Shown here in pieces: positions 45,441 to 57,079 of a DNA stretch of 64,000 nucleotides. A program made the position numbers and the translations under genes. The notes under the pieces are model-generated. The model did not search any database. It was given only the letters and a program-made list of their open reading frames with translations, and was not told the origin of the DNA. This stretch comes from Maea johnstoni (Eukaryota > Annelida > Polychaeta > Spionida > Magelonidae). How positions within the stretch are numbered: position 1 is the first letter of the stretch; the number at the start of each line of letters is the position of its first letter. The stretch lies in NCBI GenBank assembly GCA_963942565.1, contig OZ012690.1, positions 34,113,363 to 34,177,362 on the forward strand, read 5' to 3'.

Positions 45441-45883
45441 TGGTTAAAGAATGAAAGGTATTTCTATCACACTTGATCAGAGTTATTTAATAGTTTGCGT
45501 TTTTTCTATGGAAGCTTTCCAATGGTCAATGAATGCTCGTACTGCAAAGGGTCCTTTGTTCGAATCGTGCTTCAGGCTTGTAAGAAAGCTAACAATTACT
45601 TAGAATACAAGCGGATATAACCGGAGAAACCATTGCCTCATACCATGTCATCAGTATCTTTCTCACATTCGACATCACAGTATGTCGACAGTTTTGACAT
45701 ATGTGGGCTGAAGAAGTGATGACTAAAGAAACGGTTACCCTGTTCCTTTATCTGCTTCTTATAACTATAACTGAAGCGCACCGGATGCCCTTTTACGTGC
45801 ACTAAGATAATATTTGGTATGAATAATTCCTAAATGGGTGACTTTTACGATTTGATAGGGACGTTCATGTACTTTACAGGCAC

Positions 45884-45985
45884 CCTTATGGAAACAGGGC
45901 ACACTAGAAGCACGCAATGTTGAAACACTAGCATAGTCGGGAAGTGATAACTTATAGACCGCAGCAAATGCTGGCACTTCAGGTT
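45884..45985 (-). CDS. possible isolated exon, unidentified
   Basis: On the minus strand, after a possible acceptor (CCAATCAG), the frame reads PEVPAFAAVYKLSLPDYASV then STLRASSVPCFHK with a GTGCCT donor candidate. It is protein-like in composition, but no family is recognised and no partner exon was found. Chance is a real possibility. Confidence 0.12.
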
Positions 45986-46377
45986 CTGATTGGTTAAAAT
46001 GTTGATAATATCAACTGAATTTGTGAAGGTGAATTTTTTCTTAAATAGAAATAACAAACAAGGATTGAATTTTTATGGAAATGGAAATTATATCATTGCA
46101 AAGATATGCAAAACATGTCACATATTGGTTTCTCAACATGTCTATGGTGAATAACGCACCAGAATGACTCGCAGAGAGGAGAGCTCACAGCGCTGAGTGG
46201 AGATTATCAGCTACCCAGGCGACCACATTGATCCAGTCTTTTATAGGCCGCAATAAAACAGCTACAGCACCATTTATTACATTTATGAAAACCAATATAC
46301 TCCTACGGAATTCAATATATTGCACGGGCAGGCTAATGTCGGAATGAGCGACCTCCGTGAGAGGTGTCGTAAAAGGG

Positions 46378-46393
46378 CCCTCCAGGGGGCGCT
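46378..46393 (+). promoter_or_regulatory. CTCF-like motif
   Basis: CCCTCCAGGGGGCGCT fits the core of the bilaterian CTCF site (CCASYAGRKGGCRC) with one mismatch. It sits in a local CpG-richer patch between the transposon cluster and the microsatellite region. Occupancy is unknown. Confidence 0.35.
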
Positions 46394-46604
46394 TATCTCC
46401 CTACTCACAGCGCCCCTTTAACCCCCCGTCGCACCCAGGGGTACCCACACAACATACCCTAGCACTGATGGCGAAATTTCAAGGACGTATTTGCGATTGA
46501 ATCAAATATCACATTCACCGCCTGACCTTGTTTGATAACATATATTAAGTAATTACACGAACTCTATGAAAATGTATGCGTCCAACCCAGTACATTGCAA
46601 AAAA

Positions 46605-46613
46605 TTATTATTA

Positions 46614-46644
<31 letters not shown>

Positions 46645-46670
46645 AAGTATTAGTATTATTAGTATTATTA
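46605..46670. repeat. (ATT)n microsatellite
   Basis: Imperfect ATT/AGT units. Confidence 0.9.
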
Positions 46671-46828
46671 GTCATCCATTCAATCATTCATTTATCACAG
46701 CGTATCGACATTTCATGCTGATTGGTACTACAGTTGTGATTGTCATACGTTAGTTGCAGTTGCTGACATTGGTATTGTAATTGTGATTGTAAAATAATGT
46801 TAGTAGCAGCTGCAGCAGCATTAGCAGC

Positions 46829-46831
46829 ATC

Positions 46832-46907
<76 letters not shown>

Positions 46908-46955
46908 CTACTACTACTACTACTACTACTACTAGTAGTACTAGTAGTAGTAGTT
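46829..46955. repeat. (AGT)n switching to (ACT)n and back
   Basis: AGT/GTA units to about 46906, then ACT/TAC units to about 46934, then AGT again. The two halves are complementary and can form a hairpin. The poly-valine and poly-threonine ORFs are artefacts. Confidence 0.95.
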
Positions 46956-47009
46956 GTAATGGGATTATGTTTTTGCCTCCATACAGCAGCCGTCGAGTTC
47001 AAACCCAAC

Positions 47010-47930
47010 CTTTAAAGGATTTAATAATGCTCTCATGGGAACCTTTTGCAAGACCTGTACTCTTTTAAAGGGGGGAGGTGATAGCCTATCACTGTAGGCA
47101 TCATTCTGTCGACGGGTCTTCATAGCCAGGTTATGCAAGTTTCACAACATCCTTATTTTATCAAACGCCTTATTACAATCTCCTAGAGAGTGGAGCTCTT
47201 TACGCATGCGCGGCACGACTTTTGATCTCTAAGGATGTGAGTTTATGCGAGATCACTCCTTCATCTAAGATTGGGCATGATGGTTATTGGCGTCTGTGGG
47301 AAATGGAGGGAGGGAACTGATGGTTGGTTGGGCCTCTAGCGATTCTATCAAATCTCCAGCAAATAAACCCATTTTCCGGAAATCGGCCATCTTAGGCTGA
47401 GCCCCTGTGGCCGCGGTCTGATCTCGTGGTGTATTAGCGAAATCAGTTAGTTTGACATGGTTTTATTTTTAGCAATAGACGTGCGATTGATCGAGATGTG
47501 TGATCATAAATTGGATTCGATTGATGTCGAAAAAGCATCATCTTTCCTGGGCTCTTGCGCAGTGGAGCGTATGCGAACACGTATTTACTCTAAGTGATTA
47601 AGAATCCAATGTATGTAGTGCAGATGATAATTGAATATCAGTTTTCCGGTAAAATGTCTTTAGGGGAAGTTCTTGTAGGTCGGGGTTCATATTTTCTGCC
47701 ATTCGCCATTTTGCACAAAGTGCAAAGCAAAAATGGGATACCTCTGGTTGGTGCCTCCTTTTACCACATTAAGGACTAGCTATCTATAAATTGTTCAGGA
47801 AATAAGGAACACAAACATCGGCCAACTAAAGATCACTAGCAACTTCCTGAAATGTATTTTGTGGTACTTTAACCCTGTATCTTGTGCAGATGCGAGGCAC
47901 CTCAAGAGGTTAGACCACTGAGCCTTGGGG
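47010..47930. other. no gene recognised
   Basis: A somewhat GC-richer patch at 47180-47440 includes a GGCCATCTTA motif and CCGCGG, but I find no exon chain or family motif. Confidence 0.4.
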
Positions 47931-47949
47931 AAACACCTTCAGTGTGACA

Positions 47950-48148
47950 GGCATTTGGAATTTCGATTATCGTCACCTTTTCTAACATATTGCGGCTAGC
48001 CAGTTGTAAGTAAAACCGCATCACCCGTCGAAAGCCATTGCTTATTAAACCCAAGTCACTGGTAACTTTCACATGCATCCGCCGGTATTCGAACCTTGGT
48101 ATTGGTGAGAGACAACTAGCAGTCAGTGGTTACACCTTCGACCAAATC
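47950..48148 (-). mobile_element. tRNA-derived SINE, minus strand
   Basis: On the minus strand: GACTGCTAGTTGTCTCTCAC, then AAGGTTCGAATACC (B box), TTACCAGTGACTTGGGTTTA, CTGGCTAGCCGC and GTGACGATAATCGA. It is the most complete copy of the CCAGTGACTTGG family here. Confidence 0.7.
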
Positions 48149-48169
48149 AAGGCACCAGCACAGGCCCTC

Positions 48170-48290
48170 GTTGGACCATAGTGTCTTTGGTACGCAGGTT
48201 TCCTCCATTATTAACAACTGGCAAGTCAAGATTTAGTCTTTGTACTTTCTGTGCAGTCAATAAACATACAATACAATACATTGAGAGAAA
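48170..48290 (+). mobile_element. retroposon 3' end with (ATACA)n tail
   Basis: CTGGCAAGTCAAGATT is followed by GCAGTCAATAAAC (GTCAATAAA at 48256-48264), then ATACA repeats. Confidence 0.45.
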
Positions 48291-48429
48291 ATACGGGGAC
48301 AGACACAGATACAACTTCTCCTCTCTCCCGACCGGCTCCCGACCGGTGCTGAGTAGCACGACTCTTTCTCTTGGCGTGAGAATCCTTTCTTGGCTAATAC
48401 ACACAACTTGACTATGTATCTTCATATAA

Positions 48430-49570
48430 CAACTTTAATCTCTCTCCCAAATGGAACCTGGACCACATGATAGGTATACATGACAGGATCATTTGGCATG
48501 ATCTCTGAGAAGTTGTTGGTATACTATTTAAAGTTCTTAGCTGATTAAACATAATGCATGATTCCGTTAATTATATAACATTTCTAGACGCGAGGTTCCA
48601 GAACCCGCCGTTAGGCGGCTTCAAACACGTCGAATGTCTTTGTGGAACGCCTGGGATTGTTTCATTACTGAAAACTTGGTTCTTCCAGTTATGTATGATA
48701 GCGTCCACTCTGTTTTGGTCAAACAGCATGGATACATTCAATGGACTAATTGTACTAAGAATACACTTTTAGGAAATTAAATAACCTTTTTTAAATCAGT
48801 GAAATTAGCGATTTTACAGTTTTGATGACGTCACAAGTAATTATAATATTATAATACGCGATGGTGGCGACGCGTAGCGGCCGGGCGTTCATTTACACTA
48901 CAGACCTGTAGTGTAAATGAACGCCGAACACGAACACGTTACAGTCAACCCCCCCCCCCCCTCCTACTACACCCATTCTACTGCCGACACATGGCATCCA
49001 ACCCTAGTTCCGAAAAATCCTGGGTTCCAAATCAAATTACATCATATACTAGTATACAGTCTGGGTCGTGGTGTACTTTGAAGCGAAGATGGAAATAACG
49101 GCAACTTATCCCAAGGTATTTGTCCGAATTCTGTATCTTTTTGTATCATGTTTCTTTCCACAATTGCACATGTTCCTGATTACTAGTATACATAATTTTG
49201 ATGGCATTTATTTGACTGAATGGCTTAATGTGTTGTATTGGTTTGAACATTGATAATCTTTTTTTCTGCATTGTGGTTTGACAGGCACCCATGGTGGAGC
49301 AAACCGGTTTACCATGGAACATTCACCGATTAAACCAAAGTTAACCAGGCTTTGGACATTGGACCTAATACAGTGAGACATATCGAACTGTCGGCACTAA
49401 AATATAACAGCTATGTATGCAACCTCGAAATTCACAACAGCAACATCAAACAAGTATTTTGACTCAGATAACTAAGCAGAATATTGACATAATAGTTATT
49501 TCCAAATTTTATAATAGATGTTATGTTACGATGATTAATAATCACACCTGCAGAATATGTGTATTTAGTC
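48430..49570. other. no gene recognised; hairpin at 48886-48927
   Basis: GGCGTTCATTTACACTACA and its exact complement form a 42-bp hairpin with a 4-base loop at 48886-48927, 20 bp before a 13-C run. TGACGTCA lies near 48826. The ORFs are short and unrecognised. Confidence 0.5.
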
Positions 49571-49585
49571 AAGATCTTCTGGTGT

Positions 49586-49604
49586 AGTAGTAGTAGTAGT
49601 AGTT

Positions 49605-49669
<65 letters not shown>

Positions 49670-49672
49670 TGT
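49586..49672. repeat. (GTA)n microsatellite
   Basis: About 28 GTA units with a GTT tail. The poly-serine and poly-leucine ORFs are artefacts. Confidence 0.97.
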
Positions 49673-49796
49673 TGTTGGTTGTATATTGACCATATTTTTG
49701 GATATCGAATCATACTATTACTGGGAAAGAAAAACAAAACATACAAAAACATAAGCATATACTACAAAACTAAGCGTCACAAAGCCAAAGACTAGA

Positions 49797-50009
49797 AGTG
49801 TATGCACAAAATTGACATTTTAGTGTGAGTCGAAAAGAGCCAAGGTACTTTTCCTCCTGGTCCGCCTCCATTGTTGGGAAGCTTGAAGGCTGACAGGTTT
49901 GCTGCTGCTGCTGCTGATCATGTGATTCCATTACCAGGCGCATCACGGCTTCCGCCAAGAGGCGCTCGCAGATTCCCAGCATGGTCAGCCATGCGTGCCA
50001 GATAACCAC
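49797..50009 (-). CDS. possible exon, unidentified, glutamine run
   Basis: On the minus strand an open frame reads LGICERLLAEAVMRLVMESH, then DQQQQQQTCQPSSFPTMEAD and QEEKYLGSFRLTL. G+C and CpG are clearly above the surroundings, as in the proven exons of this window. No acceptor/donor pair is firm, though GTGATTTAG upstream is possible, and no family is recognised. Confidence 0.2.
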
Positions 50010-50109
50010 TTGCCTAAATCACCGCATCAAATCATGCCGCCCGTAATTAACATGGCTGACTATGCAGCGCTTAACCACTCTTCAAGGTGTCTAACTATGT
50101 GCATTATAG

Positions 50110-50925
50110 ATAATTGTGGTTATGATTAGCTATAATCTTATACTAACTATTCTCATCATGCACACTATCTAATAACCATATACGTACACCATGTATAATA
50201 TCTTATAACTATATACGTACATCATGCAAAACGCCTAATAACTATCTATGTACATCATGCACAATACTTTATAACTATATATGTACATCATGCACAATAC
50301 CTAATAACCATAGATGTACATCCTGCACAATACCTAATAACTATATATGTACATCATGCACAATACCTTATAACTATTTATGTGTACATCATGCACAATA
50401 CCTTATAACTATAGATGTACATACCTAATACTAGTAACTATAGATGTAAATCAAGCACAATACCTAATAACTATATATGTACATCATGCACAATACCTTA
50501 TAACTATTTATGTGTACATCATGCACAATGCCTTATAACTATATATGTACATCATGCACATACCTAATACTAGTAACTATAGATGTACATCATGCACAAT
50601 ACCTAATAACTATAGATGTACATCATGCACAATACCTAATACTAGTAACAAAAGATGTACATCATGCACAATACCTAATAACTATAGAGGTACATCATGC
50701 ACATACCTAATACTAGTAACAATAGATGTACATCATGCACAATACCTTATAACTATTTATGTGTACATCATGCACAATGCCTTATAACTATATATGTACA
50801 TCATGCACATACCTAATACTAGTAACAATAGATGTACATTATGCACATTACCTAATAACTATAGATGTACATCATGCACAATACCTAATAACTATAGATG
50901 TACATCCTGCACAATACTCAGTAAA
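50110..50925. repeat. ~33-bp minisatellite with higher-order structure
   Basis: More than twenty units are built on GTACATCATGCACAATACC and TAATAACTATA. Variants with an extra ACTAGTAACTATAG block recur, and a ~249-bp stretch starting TTATGTGTACATCATGCACA (50509) repeats at 50758. No ORF across it is a gene. Confidence 0.95.
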
Positions 50926-50989
50926 TATTAGTATGCTCTTCCTGCACCACCTGCATCTGTATATCTTAAAGACGATCAAATTCTGAAAA

Positions 50990-51190
50990 TATAAGAACTA
51001 TTGAAATACGTACAGTGGTCCGCCTTCAAAAACTAGATTTATATTCAATGTGCATCAGAAAGTCATTTGTACCTATGTTTAGGCGGAGTTTATTATGATA
51101 ATGCTTTTTACGGATTTAGATACAAAAAACACACACTCATTTATTGTCCAACTATCTACTGCAAAGCATTTCGGCAATATATATTGATGC
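50990..51190. other. no feature recognised
   Basis: AT-rich sequence between the minisatellite and the tRNA relic. Confidence 0.4.
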
Positions 51191-51202
51191 CTATAAAAGG
51201 GG

Positions 51203-51262
51203 TTCTCACAATCGATCCCGGGGCGTGAAAGTCAGAAATCCTAACCACTAGACCATATGGAA
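51203..51262 (-). pseudogene. tRNA-Glu pseudogene
   Basis: On the minus strand TTCCATATGGTCTAGTGGTT, then AGGATTTCTGACTTTCACG, match the tRNA-Glu gene at 25489 almost base for base. About 12 nt of the 3' anticodon stem and variable region are missing. The T loop reads GGGATCGATTGTG with the B box damaged. It is a broken copy, possibly retroposed. Confidence 0.85.
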
Positions 51263-51269
51263 AGCTATA

Positions 51270-52080
51270 CCAATGCTTTATACTATCAAAACTGCGTCGT
51301 CATATAGGATATTTTGATGTTCTAAATGTTACGTATTGCTTTATCCTCGTTGTATTTTAACATTGCACGTGGGAAAATGTTTTGGAATGAAATATTTGTT
51401 GCAATGGTTCATTTTGTTCAATTTAAAGACATTTAAGTGTTGGGGTGGCGTAAGATGTGAGTGCAGCTTTGGAAAAATATACGTCGTTTAAGTAAGGATT
51501 CATTTTAGAATTCAATAAAAAAAAAGTGTCGATTACAAGAACAGGAGCGTATACTTGCTTACGGCATTTGACCTGGAACCTCCTAAATCAATTAAAACGT
51601 AATCTATGTGCAAATCGTTTTTGTGAAACACTATAAAAACAAAGCTGGTGAGAAAATTGAGCATTGGCAATGTTTTGATATAGAATTGATTATAGAATTG
51701 AAGTGTTCTGTTTTGATAGGACATCATGAGGTTCTGAATGGGCAAGATATTGAAAACGACATATGCAAAGAGCATGAGTCAGCAAATCAAGTTACTATGC
51801 GGTATGTGGTTATTTTCTTTTTCACTTGCTGATTGACTTCAATGACATTTTGTATAACGACATTTTTGATCCAATTAACCTCTAATTTAAATTTATACCA
51901 CAAATGCCACATGACTGGGAGACTATTTATCTTTTAGGTGTGATCGCATCACATGGTCTGTAGTTTCAATCTCAATTAATTGCACCATGGATCTCACACG
52001 GTATTGCCTCATAGGGGATTTTAATTAAAATGACGTATGGGATTGGTGAGAAATTATTCCACAAATATCATCTATAGGCG
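51270..52080. other. no gene recognised
   Basis: The plus ORF at 51608-51832 and the minus ORF at 51533-51775 overlap in opposite frames; neither has a family motif. Confidence 0.4.
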
Positions 52081-52084
52081 CATG

Positions 52085-52320
52085 CATGCATGTATGTATG
52101 TATGTAGGTAGGTAGGTATGTAGGTATATAGGTATAAGGTAGGTAGGTAGGTACTTATGTATGTATGTATTTATGTATGTATGTATGCATGTATGGATAG
52201 ATGCATGCATGCATGCACATGTGTATGTATGCCTGTATGTATGTAAGTGTGTGTGCATGTATGTACATATGTTTGTATGTATGCATGTACGTACGCAGCA
52301 CACACGCACGCACACACATG
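52085..52320. repeat. (TATG)n / (TAGG)n / (TGCA)n microsatellite
   Basis: Degenerate tetranucleotide repeats ending in a CACACG run. ORFs on both strands are artefacts. Confidence 0.93.
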
Positions 52321-52329
52321 GAGCATTAA

Positions 52330-53140
52330 TTCCACACCATTCATGGATGAGTGCGATCGCTTCTGCTCGACTTGTATGAAAATACCACACATGTAAACCT
52401 CCTCCACTGCAAGCGTACACATAAGTGCATTTCTAACTGTCGTTTCCTCAGTCGCTTTATTGTATATGAATAAATGCATCCCATCACCAGTACACCTCTC
52501 GCAAAACAGCCTCTTTCATGTGAAGGATCGCTGTAAAGAAAAATGATATTCCTGTCATGTTGTGAGTTATTTACGATAACTTAAAATGTCGTATGTGGCT
52601 ATCTATCCAATAACACAGGCAGCCCATCCAGCTATGCCATCATTGGCTAAAGCTATATGTCTCTGAGACATTACCAGGCGTTTCTTATCAGAAGAGGGAG
52701 TGTTTGTTTAAACAAGAACAATTTTCAGTGAACTTTATTTCTTAGTATTTGCTCTCTTGTCAATTCATTTACAAATATTAGACTATGTTTACTATCCATA
52801 TGCGAATGACTTATGAACGAATTATATTGTGTGGCTCATAAAGTGTGGCTCATCCGAAAACGGGTTTTATTTTGGTTTTGTCAATATAAAGTCAAGTAGC
52901 ATACATTAGATATGAAGATCTTTCTCAAATATGATAAGCATAGATGTAGTTTAAATTGCCTCAAAGCGGGTCAACAATCGATTCCATTCTATTCCCCAAA
53001 ACTTGGGAAGACTCAATACCATGTACAAGGGACAAATTATAACATATTTTAAACCTGGTTTATGGTTTGTTTTGTGTTATGGTTAATCTAGGTATCATAC
53101 CTTTCATCTGTCATCTAAAAATGGCTTTCTTTGCTCTAAA
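52330..53140. other. no gene recognised
   Basis: AT-rich sequence with no family motif or exon chain seen. Confidence 0.4.
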
Positions 53141-53149
53141 GATAATCCT

Positions 53150-54030
53150 GTTTATGTCACCATTGAGTTGTTCATCTCCAGGTATTTTTGATGATCATCC
53201 AGCTGTATTTTCTTATTGTTAATCTTGGAGATCCATTCTTCTATTTCTTTCCAGAATGCTTTTACCTATTAACCTCCCAAGAACATTGGAGAGCGTGTCT
53301 CTCTGACACTATTAGAAAGGTCACATAAGTCTTTACTCTTAACTCCATTTTTCTTAAATATTTGTTCGTGGCCATTGTTTGATGCAGAATTTTAAATTGC
53401 ATATATTTTAGATATGGAAGAATATTGATGTTTTCATAATAATTCAAATGATGCAAGAACGATTTTGGAATCAATATTATGGTTTAACACTCTTATTCAT
53501 TTACCAGCTATTTTCTCAAGATGAATTCATAGGTTTCATTAAATTATCATAACCCTTGGAACTATACCCAATATTAGTTACTAGTAATTAATTTAAGGTA
53601 GTCTAAGGAATCTCCAGATTCCGTTATGATGTGCACAAACCTAAGAATACTAGTGATAATTATGTTTAAACTTCTATATAGTTTCATTTTAGGTCCTTTA
53701 CATATTGGTCCATCAACCATTTTTAAATCAGTATTCACAATATCTCTAATCATATTCAATATTTTTTGGCCCAACATTTTCTCAATTGTATCTTAATTTT
53801 CGGACTTCCTTTAAGGTCATTGGTTCGCATATTTTCAATAAAATAGTCAAGACCTCACATAAATTCCTCCAACCTGTTACTCCAACAATCTGGACCTCTC
53901 TGCACCAGATGTTATTGAATCCAATATTTGGTATTTTTGAGGAAAGATGTCCAATTGCCACAAGAATTAATGATCCTCCGAATGTCCGTTTCAGTTTAGG
54001 ACTATATCAACAATATTACCGAGAAGCATT
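53150..54030 (-). mobile_element. LINE relic, L1/Tx1-type ORF2 C-terminus, minus strand
   Basis: The clearest frame (53474 to 53262) reads LPYLKYMQFKILHQTMATNK then YLRKMELRVKT, the pattern Y..QFKILHR...TN..L...GI that precedes the zinc-knuckle of L1-type ORF2 proteins. In a shifted frame below it comes AFWKEIEEWISKINNKKIQL, the usual FW.E...WI block. Above it are weaker matches (MLGQKILNMIRDIVNTDLKM, LYRSLNIII). The frame breaks several times, so this is a dead 5'-truncated copy without the reverse-transcriptase core. Confidence 0.55.
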
Positions 54031-54610
54031 TATTCTGTAAAGTGTTTTGGGTCTTTACATACATACACTGTATCACACTAATATAAACCAACCACATAAG
54101 CCAGGTAGACTATTGTTGACCCCTCAAATGTCAGCTATGCACGCCAGTAGCTGGCAACTGATAGGACGGTTTGCTTTAGGCGGACTGTGTAAAGAAACAT
54201 GGGTTATTTGGTCACATTAGCCGTCAACCACGGAAGTCTCGAGCTAATGGTCTCAACGCTCCATTACCTGTAGGAAATGTCGTGAAACGCTGACGCTAAC
54301 CACAGCCTACTTCATCACAGCCTAGTCCTGGAAAAGCAAACTCACCCTCCTCCCCTACTACTACTCTGAGACCAATGCCAGAGAGGACTCGCAGCAGCTC
54401 AAGCATTGGTTTTCTACATACATGTAGATACAAGGTTTTGACTTGGATTACGTCCCTGGAACATTGATACACGCTAACTAAATTGGCCACACTATCTTTC
54501 TAGTAGTGTTAATGTTTTTTCGTGGTATATTGCAATGTTCCTTCTGTGTTTGTTTTCTTATGTGTTTACTTTATGTGTTTATGCACCTTTCATATATTGA
54601 GAATATGGTG

Positions 54611-54640
54611 GTCAATAAAGATGCATACATACACACTGGC
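54611..54640 (+). mobile_element. retroposon 3' end GTCAATAAA with (CATA)n tail
   Basis: GGTGGTCAATAAAGATG is followed by CATACATACACAC. The region before it (about 54480-54610) is T-rich and non-coding, as in other copies. Confidence 0.45.
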
Positions 54641-56263
54641 ATTATTCGCCTTGTATACGTGAACAGCTCGTAGTCCAGTCAATCTACGCTGAAAATGGCC
54701 TAACCTAGAACAAATTGCTACAGAAGGTTTTTTCGCTTTGACTGGTTAATTGGACCTAGTCGAACATTATATCAAAAGTTTCCCGAAAGTTACCCCCCCT
54801 AAGGACCCTAATTTGCATATTTTCACCTAAAAATGACCAAAAACATATGCTTTTGGGGATTTCTTCAGCATTTTTTTGTTTTTGAGAGTTGAACCTCCAA
54901 TGTTGGCATGTATGTACTACAGATGTTGTTTGACATTACTATGAAAAAATAATTTCCGAAAATGTATCCTAGTGGTCAAATTTGGGACAGAAATGTTTAG
55001 AAAGTGCTAAAAACGGACATTTTTCGCAACGTTGCTGACGAAAGAAGCCACCCTACAGACTCAAAAAAGATTTTAACACCAAGGTTTAAGATTAGAAAAC
55101 TGCCCTAGATTGTACTAGTCCCAAAAAACTAATATCGGTATAACTTGGTACCACTTTGGGGGACCACCAATAACCCTTATATTTTGAAAGCCCTTGAACC
55201 CCTTTTTATGCCAAATTGGACAATTCACTGATTTCAGGGCCTTGTATTTCATGAACTAACCATCATATAGCTGTGATATCATTAGGTCTCAATGAGTATG
55301 TTACATAGATGCTGCAGAAAGAAATATTTATTTTAATATTGACCCTTTGGTCAAACAAAGTCATTTGAAAATGGCCATTTGACCTTCGCTAAGGAGAGTT
55401 TTGGTTATTCACATCACATATTTTAGGGCCTAGTATTTTCTGGACTAACAAGCATATAGCAACTGAATCTTCAGGTCTGAATCAGTATGTTACATAAATG
55501 CTGTAAAAAGAAAATATAATTGTGATATTGACCCTTTGGTCAAACAAGGTCATTTGAAAATGGCCATTTGACCTTTGATAAGGAGCGTTTTGGTATTTTG
55601 CATCAGTTGGGGGGAGGGATTGCGTAAATTGGTACCAGTTGGGGGGACTGCAAATTACCCTTATATTTCGAAAGCCCATGAACCCCTCAAGTACCTGCTT
55701 GATGGACATCTGCAGCTGGTAGCTGTTTTGAGATATTGAGCTCCCAAGGTACTAGTACCGGGTATGTCCCTTTTTATGCCAAGTTGGACAATTCACAGAT
55801 TTCAGGGCCTTGTATTTCCTGAACTAACAGGCATATAGTTGCTAAATCCTTGGGTCTGAAGATGTATGTTACATATATGCTGCAGAAAGAAAATACAATT
55901 TTACTATTGACCCTTTGGTCAAATAACGTCATTTAAAATGACCATTTGACCTTTGCTAAAGGGAGTTTTGGTTATTCACATCACAGATTTTAGAACCTTG
56001 TATTTTCCGATGTAATCAATAATCATACAGCATCCTCAGGTCTGAACAAGTTTGTTACATTGATGTCGTAAAAAGACAAAATGATTTAAATATTGACCCT
56101 TTGGTCAAATACGGTCATTTGAATATAGTCTTTTTACCTTAGAGAAGGAGCTAATTGCTCTAAATGTACCGTGCCAACATTTAATTCCTGCATTAAATGC
56201 ATGGGCAGCCTGTGCACAACACAATACACAACTGTACCCCTGATTGCCACCCACTTTCCTGGG

Positions 56264-56392
56264 CATGGATGACCTCACAACTGAAAGTATCTTTGAATCA
56301 CAAGCTACGTTGGTCAATGATGTCCTTGGCTTACTTTTTGACATGTTATCCATGGGTGTTTGTACAACCAGGCACTTGCAGACATCCGCTTG
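56264..56392 (+). other. short ORF in the private part of the left fold-back arm
   Basis: ATG at 56264 opens 42 codons reading MDDLTTESIFESQATLVNDV then LGLLFDMLSMGVCTTRHLQT. It lies in the segment (about 56150-56430) that has no mirror image in the right arm. It is too short to identify and may be a captured scrap or chance. Confidence 0.2.
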
Positions 56393-57079
56393 ATTGCTGC
56401 AGGAATTATATGTCTGCAGTACAGTACCCTAGATAAACAATATTTTCAGGGCAATGCAAGTATACAATAGGCATAATGTATAGGGGTAGGCAAAAAGGGT
56501 TATTTGAAAGTACCTGTTTAATCATAAAAAGATACATTTTGGCTATTCTCTCAGTTTATGCAGATCAATATCTTACAACTTACTATAGCAGTTTTTTGAG
56601 GGCTATATCTAAAAGCATGCTGTATAATGAAGTATGTTTTTTTTCTGGTCATTCTTCTTATCAAAAATAAAATTTGAAAGTGACTCTATGGGCTGGATCC
56701 AAATTTTTGACCAATTGGTCGCATTCAGCGAGTCTGCAAATGAACCTATTTTGGAAGCACTTGATCATCATTTCAATTTTTGGACAAAGTAGTTTGGTAT
56801 CAGAACTTTTAACAGGTACCATGATACATTATGTGAGGGTATAAACAGTATCAAATACATAATACATCTAAGACATATTGATCTGCAAAAACTGATAAAA
56901 TCAACCGAAACATATTTATCATGGTGAAACAGGTACTTTCAGATGGCCCTATTTGACTAAAAATTGTCATGAAAGGGCCATCTCCCCTGCCAGTATTCCT
57001 ACTCTATACTTGCATAGCTCTGAAATAGATTAAGTACATTTTGAGAAATTAGCCATTGAAAATTGAAAAAATACTAGTA

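Noticed and set aside
45265-45447. 60-aa plus-strand ORF ending IGIQRRLERATSRLEARYSN
   Set aside because: The frame runs across a minus-strand tRNA-like relic; similar peptides arise from SINE translation.
48147-48425. 92-aa minus-strand ORF
   Set aside because: It spans the retroposon 3' end at 48170-48290 and the head of the neighbouring SINE; no family match.
50110-50925. Possible CRISPR-like or protein-coding repeat
   Set aside because: No unique spacers; units run directly into each other and the frames stop frequently.
51608-51832. 74-aa plus-strand ORF with charged composition
   Set aside because: Overlaps an equally long minus-strand ORF, has no motif, and lacks convincing splice sites.
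56105-56436. ORFs of about 80 aa in the fold-back centre
   Set aside because: Different frames on both strands over the same passenger segment with no recognisable motif; only the short 56264 ORF is noted, at low confidence.
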